The notes below the pieces were generated by a model. It was not told where the DNA came from, did not search any database, and worked only from the letters and a program-made list of their open reading frames with translations. Positions 13,159 through 24,965 of a stretch of 64,000 nt of DNA are shown here, in pieces. Made by a program: the position numbers and the translations under genes. Positions within the stretch are counted from its first letter, which is position 1; every line of letters starts with the position of its first letter. Source of the DNA: Capitulum mitella (taxonomy: Eukaryota > Arthropoda > Thecostraca > Pollicipedomorpha > Pollicipedidae); contig CP099839.1 of NCBI GenBank assembly GCA_030062745.1, positions 38,517,816 to 38,581,815 of the forward strand. The letters are read 5' to 3'.

Positions 13159-13955
13159 GTAAGTTTTTCTCCTTTTTTTAGCTGGGGCATTTTCGAATGC
13201 TAAGCTTGGAGATCTAGAGGTAACATGGTAGGCGAAATATATGAAATATTCCATTTTTGTTCAGGTGGAACTTCAAAGCCATAAAAGAGGAATTTGTCAA
13301 TTTGTCATTTGATATTATTGCAAAACTTGTGTCGTTGGTGATTTACAAGAGTGGCTGCTGTGGTGTAGGTTGCAGTATTTGTCAACAAAATTTTAATTAA
13401 TGTGCATGTAATATAAAATTTCAGATGCACAATTTATGGAAATCTTTTAAGAGGGTGCCCAAAAACAAAAACACAAAGGAAAAAAAAAAAAAGGCGCGGG
13501 GGAAAAAAGACTGTTCGAGAAACAACACCAATTGAATGATCAGTTCATGCTACCTAACCTGAGAGCGAATAGTAGGTGATGGCAGCATTGAGCTCCAGTG
13601 CATAATGTTGTTGTTTTCGACAGCGTCTCCTTTTGCCACCTATGTGTCATCCAGTGTGTTTGGTTTATGTCGTGCGCTTCTAAAGGATTGCCCAATTCTA
13701 TTACCCCAATTGAATGATCAGTTCATGTGTGGAGCATGGGATGGCAGCATTGTGCATGGTAAATAAAGTCCTGGAGCAGGGTGAATAAATGCAGGCAAGA
13801 TAATTGTAAATTATAATTGTTGTTAAAAAATTGGTGGCAGTCTCTTTCACAACTTGTTTCACTGATCTTAAAGATGAATTGATCATGCATATATTTATGC
13901 CACTATATACCTTGTGTTGATGTCTGCCATATATGTATAAATAGAGGTATATATA

Positions 13956-13957
13956 TG

Positions 13958-13991
<34 letters not shown>
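13956..13991. repeat. (CA)n-(TA)n microsatellite
   Basis: An ACACAC run leads directly into ATATAT. Confidence 0.9.
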
Positions 13992-14041
13992 GCACTATTT
14001 AGTATTAGCGAATTCAAGTTCTTGTGTCCTGTAGCCAAAAT

Positions 14042-14695
14042 GGTAATCCTTACCGATCGCACGCCATGCACAGAGTCGAGGGTAAGGTTAACGCACGAGT
14101 GTAGTTTCTGATTTCGCCACCAGGGTGATATTCGTTCTTTTTCTCGCCGCTAGGAAGAGTACGTAAAAATACTGACATTCGCTAGGATGGTCCGCTCAAG
14201 AACGCGCGAGTGTAGTTTCCGGTTTCGCCACCAGGGTAATATTCGTTAGGTTAGGTTAGGTTTGGTTAGGTTAGGTTAGGTTAGGTTAGGTTAGATTAGA
14301 TTAGATTAGGTTAGGTTAGGTTAGGTTAGGTTAGGTCTGAACGAATTCATCTGCTTTCCATCCTGGTTCGGCAATTCTGGAGAAAGTGGTCCTTTTTTCA
14401 TGATTGACCTCACCTGTGACGTCATCAGTGGGTCAAAAGTAAAAAAGTGTGTAAGTCACAGAAACGAAACGTTCGGTGCTATCAACTGGCGTTCGAATCA
14501 GCCGAATCAAACTATTGGTTATCATACCATTGGTTCTTGAGCGGAACCATCCTAGCGAATGTCAGTATTTTTACGTACTCTTCCTAGCGGTGCGAAAAAG
14601 AACGAATATCACCCTGGTGGCGAAATCGGAAACTACACTCGCGCATTAACCTTACCCTCGACTCTGCGCATGGTGTGCGATCGGTAAGGATTACC
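14042..14695. mobile_element. Palindromic MITE with 8-bp target duplication and telomere-repeat core
   Basis: The left arm 14042-14203 and right arm 14533-14695 are near-perfect inverted repeats of about 163 bp, beginning GGTAATCCTTACCGATCGCA. The element is flanked by a perfect 8-bp direct repeat, GCCAAAAT (14034-14041 and 14696-14703). An 8-bp duplication fits hAT, P or Merlin-type transposases. The interior has a second, direct copy of part of the arm (14204-14245) and a (TTAGG)n array. No coding frame exists, so it is non-autonomous. It is CpG-rich inside a CpG-poor intron, which suggests recent insertion. Confidence 0.9.
14246..14335 (+). repeat. Interstitial arthropod telomeric repeat (TTAGG)n
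   Basis: About 18 pentamers of TTAGG, with one TTTGG and three TTAGA variants, lie entirely inside the palindromic transposon. TTAGG is the ancestral arthropod telomere unit. Confidence 0.9.
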
Positions 14696-16088
14696 GCCAA
14701 AATTGCACCTGAAAATATTTTCAAGCTTTTGTTTATATAGAAATTTGATAGGGTTATATTTATACAGAACTCAGTAGTTACTATACTGGATGACTCATAC
14801 TGCATGATGTGTTATACCTGAGTGATCAAACAGCCATCCTCAGGAGCACATCTGTCTAAGCCATGTGCATTGCCTTAAGCACTGTTGTGTTGTGTAGCTT
14901 TGGAGAGGTGTACCCCTAGAGGCATAACCAGTACCATATGACATTATGTCAGTTTTTGCACATTCTGCAACAAGACTGGAAAAGATGTTGCTTTTTGGTG
15001 TTGAAGAACACCAGAGAATATGTGCTGTAAAAACAGTTCATGCTTCAAAAGTTTGGCCTTGTGCCTTCATCAGAAAGCTACATGATAACCATGTTGACAA
15101 ATTCCTAACTCTGCAATCAAATGGTCCTGTCTCCATTCATTAAGTAGCAGATGTGATGTCTTAGCTGACTTACACCAAAAATGCCAACATAAACTTGTGT
15201 TACACTTTGCCAGATTTTGTACACCACAAAAAATTCTACTGAGACACCAAGAACAAAAACCAAATTTCCAACCTTGTTCTGCAGTGTTTGTAAGACTAGT
15301 TGAATATGATGGCATCTGTTATGACATAGCATGTTCCAAGACATTTTGACTTGCACATTCTTCTTTCCAATGGTTTTGACAGGGTAGAAAGGTATAACAT
15401 GTAAGAACTTCTCATTTTGTAAATGCAGGTTTTTTAAATTAATTTATTAGATATCCCAGGCCTATTCATTGCTTCTGTTAATGAAAAAACTATGTATTGT
15501 ACCGGTGCCTTTTTTGTTTCTGTTAAAACAGTGAAAGGGATGTATAATTTCTGCTATGATTGGCCAGGTCCCTAGCATGCACTGCATCTCTCAATGTGAA
15601 ATTGCATTAATGTGCTGTATTTCAGTCAGAAACATTGTGTGTCATAGACAACACTTATTGAATCCTTGTATTAATGAAACCAGAAATCAAGGAGACCGAA
15701 TAAATGGTTGGTAACTTGTCATTTTTGTTGTCAGTGATAGTGTAACTGAGTTTTCCTATTCTGAAATAGCTTTAACAAGGAACCATTCCTGTCATGCTAG
15801 CCAACTAGCCATACTGCATAGCTTAGGAGTTAGGTATCTGTGTGATTACTGGCCTCATTGTCTTGCTTCTGGAAACATTGTCAGCAAGCAGTAAAGGACT
15901 TGATGACTGAGTCATTCTTTGTTGCAGGTCATTATTGTGGATACCCAGCTGGACACAATTTTGTCAGGAACAGCAGAGTATGGCCTTGCACAGCTGTAAA
16001 TCTGTGAGGTTTCGATAGCCCAGCAGGGCAGTTTTTGACAGCATTAAGCTGCCATTGGCCAGGTCATAAAGTGGCTATGCCAGGCACA

Positions 16089-19000
16089 ATGGATATGCTG
16101 ACAGACTGCTGCAGGGGCCTTGTCTCTTACAAGCTGAAGGATCGGCGCGAGCACGCCGAGCATCTGCGTAGTCTGCTCTCAAACGAGTCGCTCTGCGCTC
16201 AGCTGGACGAGGCCGGCCGAAGCCGCGACGGCGTCACGTGGATGTACGTGCTGGACAACACCATCCTGTTCTTCCAAAAGGAGATGACCAAGGCAGAGGA
16301 GGACGAGCGCCACGGGCGGAACCGGGGCTCGCGCGAGCTGGCGCTGCGCCAGAGCGTGTCGCTGCTGCGGGCCGTGGCGACGCGTGCCAACCAGCGCCAG
16401 GCGTGCGTGGACGTCGCCCGGCTGGCCGACGAGGTGGTGCGGGCGCTGCGCCATTCGTTTCGGCGGGAGGCGGCCGGACCCGATCTGTGCGCCCTGCTGC
16501 ACGGCGCGCTGCTGGAGCCGGTGCAGGTGCGCTCCGAGCTGCCGCTGCTCGCCTGGCGCCAGCTGCTGGACTGCGCGCGGGAGCTGTACGCTGACCCGCC
16601 GCGCAGCCTACCGCGCGCCACCCTGCTGACGCTGCTGGCCGCGACAGCCAAGCACGGCTGCCGGCAGACGGCGCTGCTGGCGCGCACGCACGCCCTGCTC
16701 CCGCTGGCGGCCGACATGCGGCTGCGGGACGAGCCAGCGCCGGCGCTGCGTTTCATCAACGGCCTGCTGGCGCTGACGGCCGCCGGTGGCCGGCGCGCCG
16801 TCTGTCACGTGGGCGACCGCCTCTTCCTGGCCGTGTACCAGGTGTCGGAGGCGCGCTGCCAAGACGCCGTGCTGGACTTCATGCAGCTGCAGCTGTGTGC
16901 GCGCGCGCCGCTCTGCCGGCGTTCAGGCGGTCCTCCCTGGAAGGAACTGAAAAAGCTGTACCAGCTGGTGGTGGACGAGGTGGACGTGCGCTGCCGGGGG
17001 AGCCGGATGGCACGTCGCGCCGGCCCGGCCGGCCACACACTGCCCGCAAGGTGGGTGCGGCTCTTCAGCTGGGTAGCCTACCTGCTGTTCGAGGAGGAGG
17101 ACGCCGAACTGGACATCACGCAGATCCCGTCCGGTCCGACCGGCAACTGCCGGCCGGCCAAGCGGCGCCGGCTGGATGTGGGCTTCGGCGCGCTCTGCCA
17201 GCGCATCCACGAGGAACGCGATGTGCCTGAGTGCGTGCCGTGGCTGCAGTTGCTGACCAGCTTGGTGACGGTGCACCCTGACGTGCTGGCGCCGGCGCAG
17301 TTGCCGCCCTGCCTCAGCCTGCTCATCAGCTGGCTGGCGGCCGACGGGCGCGCACCCGAGGTGGTGCAGCATCAGCTCCGGCTTGCGGCCGCACTGGTGG
17401 CCTGCCAGCCGGCTGCGGCCCATGTGCCGGTCCAACTGCGCGACGACGTGGCCGCCGCCTGGGCGCGGCTCTGGGAGCTAGCCGTCAAGGCGTCGTCCCT
17501 GGTTGGCTGCCAGGAGGCCAGCCACGCCCTGCTGCAGGCGATGATGCGCGGCCGTGTGGCGCGGCCAGGCGAGCACTTCCTGGCGCTGTATCTGCAGCGC
17601 GGCGCGGCCGCCGGGCCAGCGCTGGTCCGCTCGCTGCTGACGTTCCTGCGCTTGTTCGCCGTGCCGCAGCCGGCCGGGCCGGCCACCGACCGGCTGCTGA
17701 CGCGCGCCCAGCTGATTGACTGGCTGCTGGCCGCAGAGGCGGAGCCGGCCGCCGCGGCCGAGGTGCTGGCCCGGCTGGTACTACGCGACAACACGGCCGA
17801 GCTCGGCCTGCCCACGGAGGCGGAGGCGCCGCCCCCCGACCCACACGCCGAGCTCGGTCAGCTGTACCTGCGCACCGAGCTGGAGACGCCCCTGCAGCCG
17901 GACCGAGCCGACCCGGAGCCGGAACCGGCCGCCGATCTGGGGAACTCGTGCATAGCGCCGCTTAAGACCAAGGTGCTCACGGCTGTGTCCGAAATGCTGG
18001 TGGCCGCCGGCGAGGGTGGCGACGCGGCGGCCGGCGGCGACGGCGCCCTGCCGTGGTGCCGGGCGGCGTGCGGCGCAGCTGGCCGGGCGATCGCCCTGCT
18101 GCGGCTCTGGGCCGACTGCGGCATGCTAACGCCCACCGAGCTGGAGCGCGCGGCGCCGGCGTTGCGCGAGCTGACGGAGCGGGCGCTGCGCGGCGCCGCG
18201 GCCGAGCTGGCGGCGGACCCGGCCGGCCGGGCGGACGCCCTGGCCTCGTTGTTGGCCGACGTGCGCGCCCTGTTCACTCTAGTGGCGGCGCCGGCCGTGC
18301 CAGGGCGGCCGGCGCCCGGCCGCCGCGCCCTGGCCGCACTGCTGGTCGCTGCCGCGCCCCAGGCGTTCCTCGAGACGTGCCTGCGCCTGCTGCGGAACGA
18401 CGCGGGTCTGTTGATTCCGGCCGGGCGGCGCGGCGCCGGCGCCGGCGCCGCCTTCGAGCCGCTGGAGCCGCTCGACATCGCCGACCCGAGCCGCGGCGTG
18501 TTGGAGGCGCCGCTCGACGAGCTGGAGCAGCTCCGGCTCGGCGCCTGCACCGCCCTGACGGCCCTCCTCGCCACCGACGTTGGCGATGGCCCGGAGGGCG
18601 ATGCCGAAGTCGGTGATGACCCGGCAGCGGCCGCCGCGCCTGACGGGCTGGTCTCGGACTTGCTCCGCGCCGTGCTGGACCTGCAGGTGCGCTTCCCGGG
18701 CGACATGCGCATCGCAATGCACCTGCTGGACGCGCTGCCGGCGCTGGCCGTCATGCGCACGGAGCACGTCTGCTTCCTCAGCGACCTGCTGCTGCGGGTC
18801 TGCCGCGAGTGGCCGCGGGACGCGCAGGTGAATCAGGCCGTGCTAGAGGCCATGGCCGGGGGTTATGTGCAGCTGGTGGCGCGGCTCGGCTTGCAAAAGG
18901 ACCGCATCGACGCCATGAAGTTCGTGAGTGTAATGAACACGAAGGCGGAGACGGCGCGTTTCGGCGAACGCTCCCTGCTGGTGTACCTGCGGCTGCTGGC

Positions 19001-22000
19001 CGTGCTGGCTGAGGCCGACCCGGCCGGCCGCTGGGCGCTGGTCGGCGGCCGGTGGGTCGGAGAGCCGCTGCTGACGCACCTGAGCGCGCCGCCGGAGCCG
19101 GCCGACGCCGGCTCGGACGTCTGGAGCTCGCACGCCTCCCGCATGGCGGCCGCCGACCACCTCGGCGCGGTGTTCGCCGCGCGCGAACTGCACCCGGCGT
19201 CGGACGGCGCGGCGCCCACGCTGCCCGAGATGTTCGACAAGGTCTACACGGCCGCCGTCGAGTGCTTGGCGCCGCCGGCCGGCCGGCCGGACTCGTACGG
19301 CGACGACATGCCCAACAGGACGGCGGCGCTGTGCTGGGCGCTGGCCCGCGTGGCCGCGGCCAGCGCCAGCTGCCGGCCGCAGGCGCTGCTGGCCCTCTGC
19401 CAGGTGGTGCGCCGGCGGAGCGTGCAGCTACCGGCCGTGCTGAAGACGCTGCGCCATCTGGCGGTCGCGCTGGGCGCCGCCTCGCCGCGGCGCCTGCTTA
19501 CGGCGCACCTCGACTACGTGGTGTCGCAGTGGCTGTCGGAGCGGCTGCCCCTGCTCGAGTTCCCGCACCAGTTGCTAGAGTACGGCTCGGCGGCGGAGTT
19601 CTTCGACGAGCAGCTGGGTCGCGTGGTGCCGCACCTGCTTGGCCGGCACGCGCCGGAGCTGGCCGCTGTGGCGACGCTGCTGGGTCGAGCGCAAGACGCG
19701 CTGGTGCTAGCCGGCCTGCCGCAGATCGTGGCGCAGCTGGTGCCGGCGCTGGCCGTCAGCGGCGCCCAGCCGGCGACCGCCCAGAGGCTGTACAGTCGCA
19801 CACGCGAGCTGGTGGGCGGAGCCGAGACGCTCGACCGTGCGCTGGCCGCCCGCACCGTGGACGTGGTGACGGCCGTGTTCCGCGCGCACGGTTCGCGGCC
19901 CAGCCTGCTGTCGGCGTGCCTGCGCTACGTCGCCGACCGCATGTACGGCTGCAGCCTAGTGCTGGCGCTGCAGCGGCCGGCTGACGGCTTGCAGCGCCTT
20001 CTGCTCACGTTGGCCGAGGACGCCGCGGACGCTGGCGACGGTTCCGCGCGCCTGGACGCGGCGCGACCCTATTGCGCCCTGCTCGACCTGCTGGCGGACG
20101 ACTTTGATCACCTGGGCTTGCAGCGCCACTTCGTGATGCGCGACGTGGCCGGCTTCGTGGGTCACCGGCTGGCAGCGCTGCGGCTGCCGGCGGACGCCGG
20201 GCTGGCGCTGCTGTACGGTCGCGCGCTGTCGCGTCTCAGCGGCGCCTGTGCCCAGCTGGCCCCGGAAACACTGGCCGACAGCCTGGAGCCGATCTGCGCC
20301 GCGCTGGTGCGCCTGCACGCGGCCGGCACCGACGCCGACTGCGAGCCGGTGCGTGACGCGGCCGCTGCCGCACTGTCGGAGCTACTGACCGAGCCGCCGG
20401 CTGGATACCGGGCGGCAGCCGAGGCACTCGCCTGCCTACCGGCGGACGGGCCGCTGGCCTTTCTGGGCGCGGGCGCGGCACCCGACCCGCTGCGGCGACT
20501 GGCCGACGCCGGCGCGCTGGAAGAGAACGCGCTGCGGGCGGCGTTGCTCGGCCTGGAGCGTGACGGACCGCCGCCAGACTGCGACGGCGGCCTGCTGGCG
20601 CGCCTGCTGCGACTGGCCGGCGCCGCCGACGGCGAGCTGTGCCGCGCCGCCGCCCGGCTGCTGGGCGCGCTGGGCCCACTTCCGCTGCACGGCGCCACCG
20701 TGCGGCCACCGCCGCCTGTCTGGCAGCGTTTGGACGCGGCCGGCTCGGACGTGGCGCGTGAGGCGCACCTGCTGGCTAGGCTGCACGAGCTGCTGACGGA
20801 CGCCGAGCTGGCGGTGGTGCGCGCCGCCGGCGATGCCGTGCGCGCCCTGCTGGCGGAGCCGGCCGGCGTGAGCGGCCGCGACCTCCTCAACAACGAGCTT
20901 CCCCGCCTTACCGAGCAGCTGCACCCGTTCTTCGCCGCTCGGCAGCGGCTACCCAGGCCGAAGGCGCTGCCCGCCGGCGAGGCGCTCCGTAAGATCGACT
21001 GTTCGGCGTTGTGGAGGCCGGAGCACGGCCGGTTCGAGGCCTGGATCGGCGACCTGACGCTGGCGCTGCTCGAGGTCGGCACGCAGGTGAGCCCCGAGTT
21101 GACCGCGTACGCCGGGCCATGCCGCGCCAAGGGCGCCGCCTTCTGCCAGGACGCACTGCCTTACGCCACCAAGGCGGCGCTCCTGTTCGACGGCCAGTTG
21201 CGCGACTGCGTCGGCCGCTGGGTAAACCGGCTGTTCCAGGAACACCGCAGCCTGTGCAACCGTCAGAGCAGCGCGGCGGTGTCGACGCCGGCGCCGCTCT
21301 CGACGCCGGCGTCGGTGGCTACCGACAGCCGCTGCATGCAGGCGCTGCTGGACGTGGTGCTGTACCTGCGCCAGCAGCCGCTGCCGCCCGGCGGCCGTCC
21401 TGACTCGCCCTGGGAGCGCAACTTCTGGCTGGCGCTGGACTTGCCGGCGGCGGCGTTCGTGGCATTGCGCTGCGGTCGCCACTGCGAGGCGATCCTGCTG
21501 GCCGAGGTCTGCTGCTACGCGCGGCGCCGCGCCGGCGAGCCGCTGCTCGGCCGCTCGGCCGTCGACCAGGACCTGCGCGCGCTGCTGCGCGACGCGCACG
21601 CCCAGTTGGGCGACGCCGACGGCGTGGCGGCGGTGCGCGCGGCCGGCGGCGACGCGCCAGACCTGCCGATTCACCTGGAGCAGGAGGGCGACTGGCTGCG
21701 CGCGCTGACCGCCTACGACTCGTTGGCGCCGGAGCGCACGGCGGCCGTGCAGCGCGGCCTGCTGCGCTGCCTAGCGCAGCTGCAGCTGTTCGACACGGCG
21801 CAGACGCAGCTGCGCGGCCTGGCGGCCGAGCTGGGCCGGCCGGACGCCGTGCCCGACCACCTGCTGGAGGCGCACTGCGAGGCGGCCTGGCGGCTGGCCG
21901 ACTGGGCGGCGCCGCCGCCGGCCGCCGCCCGGCCCGGCGTGCACCAGGCGCTGTTCAGCTGCCTGACCGCGTACCGGGACGGCGACACGGCGGCGGCGGC

Positions 22001-24965
22001 GCGCGCCGTGGACCTGGGCCGCGCCGCCGTGCTGGCCGGCCTGGCCGGGCCGGCGGCGCCCACCGCGCACGCGGCCGGCCGCTGCCTGAGCCAGCTGCAG
22101 ATGCTCTGGGATGCGGACCGGCTGTGCGCGGCGGGCTCGGAGCCGGCGCTGAGCGCGCTCTGTCGGCGCTGGCGGGACGCGCCGCCAGCCGGCGCCCCCT
22201 TCAGCCTGGAGGAGCCGCTGCTGGCGTTCCGCGCGGCGCTGCTGGCCGCGCTGGCCGAGCGGCAGCCGACGCTGGCCGACGTCGGCCGGCTGCGACTCGA
22301 CACGCTGCTGCAGCTGAGCGAGCGGGCGCGCGCCGCCGGCCGACTGGCCGCCGCCGAGCGGGCCGCCGCCCAGCTGGACGCCGACCAGCTGCCGGCCGTG
22401 CGCTGCCGGGCAGAAAACAGCTGGGCGCGCGGCGACTCCGAGCAGGCGCTCTGGCTGTGTCGCGACCTGCTGGAGGCGGCGCCGACCGCCTCGACGGCGC
22501 AGCAGCGACTCCAGCTGGCCCGGCTCAAGGTGCTGTACGCCGGCTGGCTGTCGGAGGTGCACGCCGAGAGTCCACGTGCCATCCTGGAGCAGCACCTGGC
22601 GCCGGCTATCGAGCAGCTGAACCAGCTGATGGCGGAGGGTGAGTCGCCACCGACCGTTGGCCTTTTGTGGCGCCTTAGCACAATCTCACTCGGGATTTGG
22701 CTGGCAATTAACCATGCTGTTGACATCCTTATCGTCGTGAATACCCCATGCGTCTTGCTGTGTACTGACTACAATATGCATACAGTACGCGGAAATGTGT
22801 GGTAGTGTATGCACCCATTCGATGATACGACTCGTACACAACTCATGTTTGACGTCACGGTATACCTACTCAGAATGAAGCGTGCTTGTGTTTACTTTGC
22901 GTACGCGCCTCGGTGGGATGAGCTTCGTTGTAGCCGGAGCTGTTTTGAGCTGCCTGTGCTGCAGCGGCCACTGACTGGCGTGCCGCCTGCCTCAGGGGCC
23001 GGCTCGGAGCGGGCGCTGTTGGACGCGCACCACCTAGCCGGCCAGTACGCCGACGCCCAGTTCCAGCGTATAGACGAGCGCGTCTCGGCGGCCGCCTTCG
23101 CCGAGAAGGAGGCCGTGGTGGTGCGCATGTGCGAGGATGCCGAGAAGTTCAAACGGCGCGCGGAGGACAAGACGTTGGACGTGAGCACGCGCCGTGACAT
23201 GACGCGCCAGATGACGCAGCTGTCGCGCACCGCCGAGCTCGACGAAGCCGAGCTGCGCCAGTGTCGCGAGGACCGCGCCGCCTTCCAACGCCAGGCCGTG
23301 GCCGGCTACCTGCGCTGTCTGGAGCTGGGCCGGCACCGCGACCTGCTCATGTACCGCGTGGTCGCCCTCTGGCTGGCCGACGCCTCCGGCCAGGTGTGCG
23401 CGTTGCTGGCGGAGACCGCGCAGGGCCTGCCGTCGTACAAGTTCATGCCGCTGCTGTACCAGTTGGCGGCGCGGCTGGGCCGGCCGGGCTGGCTGGACGA
23501 ATCGGCGCGCCTGCTGGAGCAGCTGCTGGAGCGCTGCGCTGTCGAGCACCCGCACCACACGCTGCCCGTGCTGCTGGCGCTGCAGCACGCGCGCGAGGAT
23601 GTCGGCAGCGCGCCGGCCTCCGACGCCGCTTCCGAGCAGCGCACGGCGGCCGCCAAGCGCCTGCTGGCGCGGCTGCGCGGCGACGCGCGCCTGAAGGAGC
23701 CGGTCCGACAGCTGGAGGCGGCCAGCCTGGCGCTGATCCGGCTGGCGTACCACACGCACAGCGGCAGCAGCCAGCAGGGCCGGCTGCCGGCCACCTGCGG
23801 GCTGGCGGGGCTCGGCGAGCTGCCGGCCGTGGCCGTGCAGACGGTGCCGCTGGCCGTGCGGCCGGACGCCGACTACGCCGCCGCGCCCACCGTCGTCCGC
23901 TGGGACAAGAAGTACGACATGGTGGGCGGCGTGAACGCGCCCAAGAAGCTGCGCTGCCTGGGCAGCGACGGCCTGTCGCGGCCGCAGCTGCTCAAGGGCC
24001 GCGACGACCCGCGCCAGGATGCCGTCATGCAGCAGGTGTTCTCCGTGCTCAACGAGTTGCTGGCGGAGCGGGCCGCGCCCGGCCAGCGGCCGCTCGCCAT
24101 CCGCACCTACAAGGTGGTGCCGCTGTCGCAGCGCTCGGGCCTGATCGAGTGGTGCGTCGACACGCAGCCGCTGGCCGAGTACCTGACCGACGGCGGCCGC
24201 GGCGGCGCGCACGCGCGCTACCGGCCGGACGACATGAGCCCGGCGGACGCGCGCCGTGCCATGCGCGCCGTGGCGAACAAGCCGGCCGCGCTCAAGCGGA
24301 GGGCGTTCGCCGACGTGTGCGCGCGCCTGCAGCCCGTGTTCCGGCACTTCTTCTTCGAGCGCTTCCCGGAGCCCAGCGAGTGGTACGAGCGGCGCGCGGC
24401 CTACACCAGCAGCGTGGCCGCCTCGTCCATCTCGGGCTATGTGCTCGGCCTGGGCGACCGGCACGTGAGCAACATCCTGATCCACCAGACCACCGCCGAG
24501 GTGGTGCACATCGACCTGGGCGTGGCATTCGAGACGGGCCGGCTGCTGCCCACGCCCGAGACGGTGCCGTTCCGGCTCACGCGCGACCTGGTCGACGGCA
24601 TGGGCGTGGCCGGCGTGGAGGGCCGCTTCCGGCGCGCGTGCGAGCGCACGCTGGCGGTGCTGCGCGACAACTGGCAGGTGGTGCTGACCATCGTGCGCGT
24701 GCTGCTCGACGACCCGCTGTACGCGTGGACGCTGACCGCCGACAAGATCCACCGGCTGCAGGAGCTGAGCGTGGACCGGCTCTCGGTGGCCGTCGCTGAC
24801 AACGCGCAGGCCGAGCGGGCGCTGGCCCGGCTGGCCGAGAAACTACGCGGCCAGGAGCTAGGCCAGGTCATGACCTGCGCCGCCCAAGTGAGCCACCTGA
24901 TCCAGCAGGCGCGCGACCCGGACAACCTCAGCCGGCTCTTCCAGGGCTGGCAGGCCTACCTGTGA
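16089..24965 (+). CDS. ATM: ATM kinase (tefu orthologue), complete, one coding intron
   Basis: Phosphatidylinositol-3-kinase-like Ser/Thr kinase that senses DNA breaks and activates CHK2. Exon 1 is 16089-22638 and exon 2 is 22996-24965; GGTGAGT donor, CTGCCTCAG acceptor, phase 1 on both sides, 2839 aa (human 3056). The frame is closed by TGA at 16005-16007. ATGs at 16077, 16089 and 16095 are possible; 16089 has the best context (CACAATGG). The N-terminus has a TAN-like helix (LVSYKLKDRREHAEHL). A long helical-repeat region follows, then the FAT region with YADAQFQRID and YKFMPLLYQLAAR. Kinase motifs: LLKGRDDPRQDAVMQQVF, GLGDRHVSNIL (about 2667) and HIDLGVAFE (about 2688). The FATC end is LSRLFQGWQAYL. 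These match ATM rather than ATR, TOR or DNA-PK. GC content is extreme, so antisense frames are long by chance. Confidence 0.95.
22639..22995 (+). other. The only intron in the ATM coding sequence
   Basis: 357 bp, GTGAGT to CTCAG. Base composition drops from about 70% GC in the flanking exons to ordinary levels, and open frames on both sides run into it without meaning. Splicing joins residues ending LNQLMAE to GAGSERALLD in frame, within the FAT region. Confidence 0.9.

Larger units (their letters stand above)
12449..13160. promoter_or_regulatory. Candidate divergent promoter shared by CHK2 and ATM
   Basis: CpG density jumps at 12449 and falls again soon after 13160. The block contains an ETS site (CCGGAAGT, 12493-12500), an E-box (CACGTG, 12653-12658), two perfect CRE palindromes (TGACGTCA, 12786-12793 and 12997-13004), an E2F-like TTTGGCGCC (13007-13015), an overlapping YY1-like GCGCCATCTT (13011-13020) and an initiator TCAGTG (13031-13036). 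It lies between the 5' ends of two diverging genes. No TATA box suits either direction, as is common for housekeeping genes. Start sites are inferred. Confidence 0.55.
13159..15928 (+). other. Inferred 5' UTR intron of ATM
   Basis: No coding exon is visible. It holds a (CA)n/(TA)n microsatellite at about 13956-13991, a short A/T-rich direct repeat (CAATTGAATGATCAGTTCATG at about 13529 and 13708), and the palindromic transposon at 14042-14695. From 14704 to 16030 I find only about three CpGs. Its limits depend on the inferred UTR exon. Confidence 0.35.

Noticed and set aside
14246-14335. True chromosome end or assembly join at the TTAGG array
   Set aside because: The array is enclosed by the inverted arms of a transposon with a perfect target duplication and unique sequence on both sides.
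23034-24752. Long antisense frame (572 codons) opposite ATM exon 2, and similar ones opposite exon 1
   Set aside because: They mirror the GC-rich codons of ATM, contain no recognisable domain, and cross no splice logic of their own. High third-position GC removes stop codons on the other strand.
22809-24965. Second ATM reading frame as a separate 718-residue gene
   Set aside because: Its first 62 codons are intron sequence. The part from 22996 joins the first frame in phase and continues the FAT-kinase-FATC order of one ATM protein.
16089-24965. ATM as a processed retrogene
   Set aside because: It keeps one phase-matched intron, has an intact full-length frame, lacks a poly-A tract and target duplication, and sits at a promoter-like CpG island.
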